Shown: one piece after another, positions 6,017 through 7,027 of the stretch
Layout: every line of letters starts with the position of its first letter
How positions within the stretch are numbered: position 1 is the stretch's first letter
Origin: Nitrospirota bacterium
GTDB lineage: Bacteria; Nitrospirota; 9FT-COMBO-42-15; HDB-SIOI813
DNA length: 7,027 nt
NCBI GenBank assembly: GCA_016214375.1
Contig: JACROQ010000051.1
Coordinates: forward strand, 1-7,027
Direction: 5' to 3'
Notes under the pieces: model-generated
Seen by the model: the letters and a program-made list of their open reading frames with translations, nothing else
Database searches by the model: none
What the model was told of the DNA's origin: nothing
Made by a program: the position numbers and the translations under genes

Positions 6017-6044
6017 TTGTTTCTTGCTTCTTGCTTCTTGCTTC
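6017..6044. repeat. Heptamer tandem repeat in the tsaE leader
   Basis: Four tandem 7-bp units on the plus strand: TTGTTTC, then three of TTGCTTC (6024-6030, 6031-6037, 6038-6044). They sit in a longer pyrimidine-rich tract, about 5990-6062, whose transcript is purine rich (AGAAGCA repeats). It fills the gap between the CBS-gene stop (6052-6054) and the tsaE GTG. Such tracts can change in copy number by slippage; being outside genes, this would alter spacing and not frame. The purine-rich RNA could aid ribosome loading at tsaE, which lacks a clear Shine-Dalgarno sequence. Confidence 0.75.
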
Positions 6045-6051
6045 TATTCTC

Positions 6052-6507
6052 TCACCTCTCTCCCAAGGAGATCGCCCGTACAACATCCTTTTTCCCGACG
6101 ATCCCCATGAGCTTTCCTTTTTTCACAACCGGCAGATGGTGGATATCCTTTTCGCACATGATCGTGGCAACCTCTTCAATGGTTGTATTCTCAGTAATGG
6201 TGACGACTTCCCTTTTATAGATGTCCGACACCTTGGTAGCCGCCATCCTCTTGAGATCCTCCTCGAATTTCTTGGAACTGCCAAGATAGATCACGGCATC
6301 AAAGATGGTGATGATCGTAGGGATATGGAGCCTCTGCTCCATCTTGATCAGGTCGTTCTCGGTCACGATGCCGATAAGCCCGCCCGCTTCATCCACCACC
6401 GGCGCCCCGCTGATGTCATGCTTGGTAAACAGGCGTGCAAGCTCTTCAATGGTCATCTCCGGTTTCACCGTCACGACCTCTTTTGTCATGATATCTTTTG
6501 TTTTCAT
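6052..6507 (-). CDS. Protein of two CBS domains
   Basis: A 151-residue soluble protein consisting only of a CBS pair. CBS1 (about 1-56) has DIMTKEVVTVKPEMTIEELA and GAPVVDEAGGLIGIVTENDL; CBS2 (about 93-148) has VSDIYKREVVTITENTTIEEVA and HLPVVKKGKLMGIVGKKDVVRA. The 35-residue link between them (PTIITIFDAVIYLG...) is common in this subgroup. CBS pairs bind adenosyl ligands such as AMP, ATP or S-adenosylmethionine and act as energy sensors; this one has no fused effector, so its partner is unknown. ATG 6507 has a strong Shine-Dalgarno sequence (GGGAGG) 5 nt upstream. It lies between nnrD and tsaE in the same orientation, separated from nnrD by a tandem palindromic repeat. Confidence 0.9.
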   Translation of the reverse strand: MKTKDIMTKEVVTVKPEMTIEELARLFTKHDISGAPVVDEAGGLIGIVTENDLIKMEQRLHIPTIITIFDAVIYLGSSKKFEEDLKRMAATKVSDIYKREVVTITENTTIEEVATIMCEKDIHHLPVVKKGKLMGIVGKKDVVRAISLGER

Positions 6508-6522
6508 AACGCCTCCCTCTCT

Positions 6523-6574
6523 TCAGGCCCGATAAATCGGGCAACTACTCAGACCCGATAAATCGGGCAGCTAC
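6523..6574 (-). repeat. Tandem pair of 26-bp GTAG-headed palindromic units
   Basis: Two head-to-tail 26-bp units on the minus strand (6574-6549 and 6548-6523), 24/26 identical. Each is GTAG-YTG followed by a CCCGATTTATCGGG hairpin and YCTGA. The GTAG of the first unit gives the nnrD stop TAG (6571-6573). GTAG followed by a palindrome is the layout of REP sequences, which in other bacteria are recognised by REP-associated tyrosine transposases; membership of that group is inferred. The doublet fills most of the 63-nt gap between nnrD and the CBS gene and could form two hairpins in the mRNA. The last unit ends about 15 nt from the CBS start, just before its ribosome-binding site. Confidence 0.85.
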
Positions 6575-7027
6575 ATGTTGTCTGAAAGATGCCGGATGGC
6601 CGCCGGTATTCTTGCAATGAGATCTCCGGCGATCATCCCAACCATCCCAATATCTTTTGCGGCCAGATCTCCGGCAAGGCCATGAAGATAGACGCCAAGC
6701 CGTACTGCGGCAGAGAGGTCCATCCCCTGGGCAATAAGGCCGGCGATGATCCCTGTCAGGGCATCTCCTGTCCCTGCTGTGGCCATGCCCGGGTTGCCGG
6801 TAGGGGAGAGGTGCACCCCCCCGGAGGGTTCTGCAATAACCGTGTGTGCCCCTTTCAGGACAAGGTATACCCCGTGAGCTGTTGCAAAGGCCCTGGCAAT
6901 CCCGATGCGCTCCCTTTGGACATCGGCAGTGCCTTTACCGGTTAGCCTTCCCATCTCTCCAGGATGGGGGGTAAGGACTGCAGGAAATCTCCGATCTCTC
7001 AGCACGTCAAGGTGGCCTGCCAGGGCA
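6571..7027 (-). CDS. nnrD: ADP-dependent NAD(P)H-hydrate dehydratase, C-terminal part (cut by window edge)
   Basis: About 152 C-terminal residues of the YjeF C-terminal (ribokinase-like) domain, which dehydrates the damaged cofactor (S)-NAD(P)HX to NAD(P)H using ADP. Signature sequences: TPHPGEMGRLTG, the nucleotide-binding VLKGAHTVIAEP, and NPGMATAGTGDALTGIIAGLIAQG with the catalytic Asp in GTGD. The frame is open through the right edge; upstream of the GTG at 7005 it reads ALAGHLD, which fits the conserved DADALNALA segment, so 7005 is internal and not the start. In most bacteria this domain is fused behind the NnrE epimerase; that part would lie outside the window. The stop TAG is contributed by the repeat at 6523-6574. 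It is the most upstream visible gene of the leftward cluster. Confidence 0.95.
   Translation of the reverse strand, partial: ALAGHLDVLRDRRFPAVLTPHPGEMGRLTGKGTADVQRERIGIARAFATAHGVYLVLKGAHTVIAEPSGGVHLSPTGNPGMATAGTGDALTGIIAGLIAQGMDLSAAVRLGVYLHGLAGDLAAKDIGMVGMIAGDLIARIPAAIRHLSDNM

Noticed and set aside
5932..6561. Rightward open frame of 209 codons opposite the CBS gene and tsaE start
   Set aside because: It is antisense to a clear CBS-pair protein and runs through the pyrimidine tract; no family features.
6523..6574. Start of a CRISPR array
   Set aside because: Two 26-bp units directly abut without spacers, and no cas genes or further repeats exist.
6571..7005. A complete short gene starting at 7005
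   Set aside because: The codon at 7005 is GTG inside a longer open frame (ALAGHLDV...) that matches NnrD and runs off the window; it is an internal Val.

Overview
The window reads as chromosomal DNA from an uncultured or poorly studied Gram-negative bacterium of moderate GC content. The protein types (family 4 uracil-DNA glycosylase, a LapA-domain protein, a two-domain UspA) and the kinds of small repeats would suit a Nitrospirota- or Desulfobacterota-like lineage. This placement is a low-confidence inference. No RNA gene, transposase, prophage or CRISPR array is visible.

Layout. Positions 83-925 hold a rightward two-domain universal stress protein. Everything else is leftward and convergent with it. 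Read from the right edge, the order is: nnrD (cut by the window edge), a two-CBS-domain protein, tsaE, a family 4 uracil-DNA glycosylase (udg), a HIT-family nucleotide phosphorylase/hydrolase, a small LapA-like membrane protein, and mutS. The gaps are short (the HIT and lapA-like genes overlap as ATGA; tsaE and udg are 7 nt apart), so these seven genes are probably one transcription unit. Its theme is housekeeping and damage control: NAD(P)H-hydrate repair, tRNA t6A modification, uracil removal from DNA, dinucleoside polyphosphate turnover and mismatch repair.

The striking part is the repeats. At least six kinds of short, mostly palindromic interspersed sequence, plus a heptamer tract, sit in 7 kb. 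They lie exactly at gene ends or in frame inside genes: (1) two long perfect palindromes with a shared GGGGACAG outer part bracket mutS at 928-990 and 3677-3748; (2) two copies of a C-run/G-run hairpin repeat lie upstream of the stress protein (13-49) and in frame in the mutS C-terminal linker (1155-1191); (3) a GTAG-headed palindrome supplies the stop codon of udg (4560-4588); (4) a tandem pair of 26-bp GTAG-headed units follows nnrD and supplies its stop codon (6523-6574); (5) a 73-bp inverted-repeat element is in frame in the udg linker (5238-5310); (6) a small GC palindrome is also in frame in udg (5150-5168); (7) a heptamer tract lies between the CBS gene and tsaE.

Two of these elements (4560-4588 and 5238-5310), both in udg, are flanked on each side by imperfect direct duplications of host coding sequence: 39 bp at 34/39 identity, and 50 bp at 38/50. 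That arrangement is the most unusual thing in the window and may record how such elements enter genes. No mobilising enzyme is encoded here, so any link to a transposase is inference.
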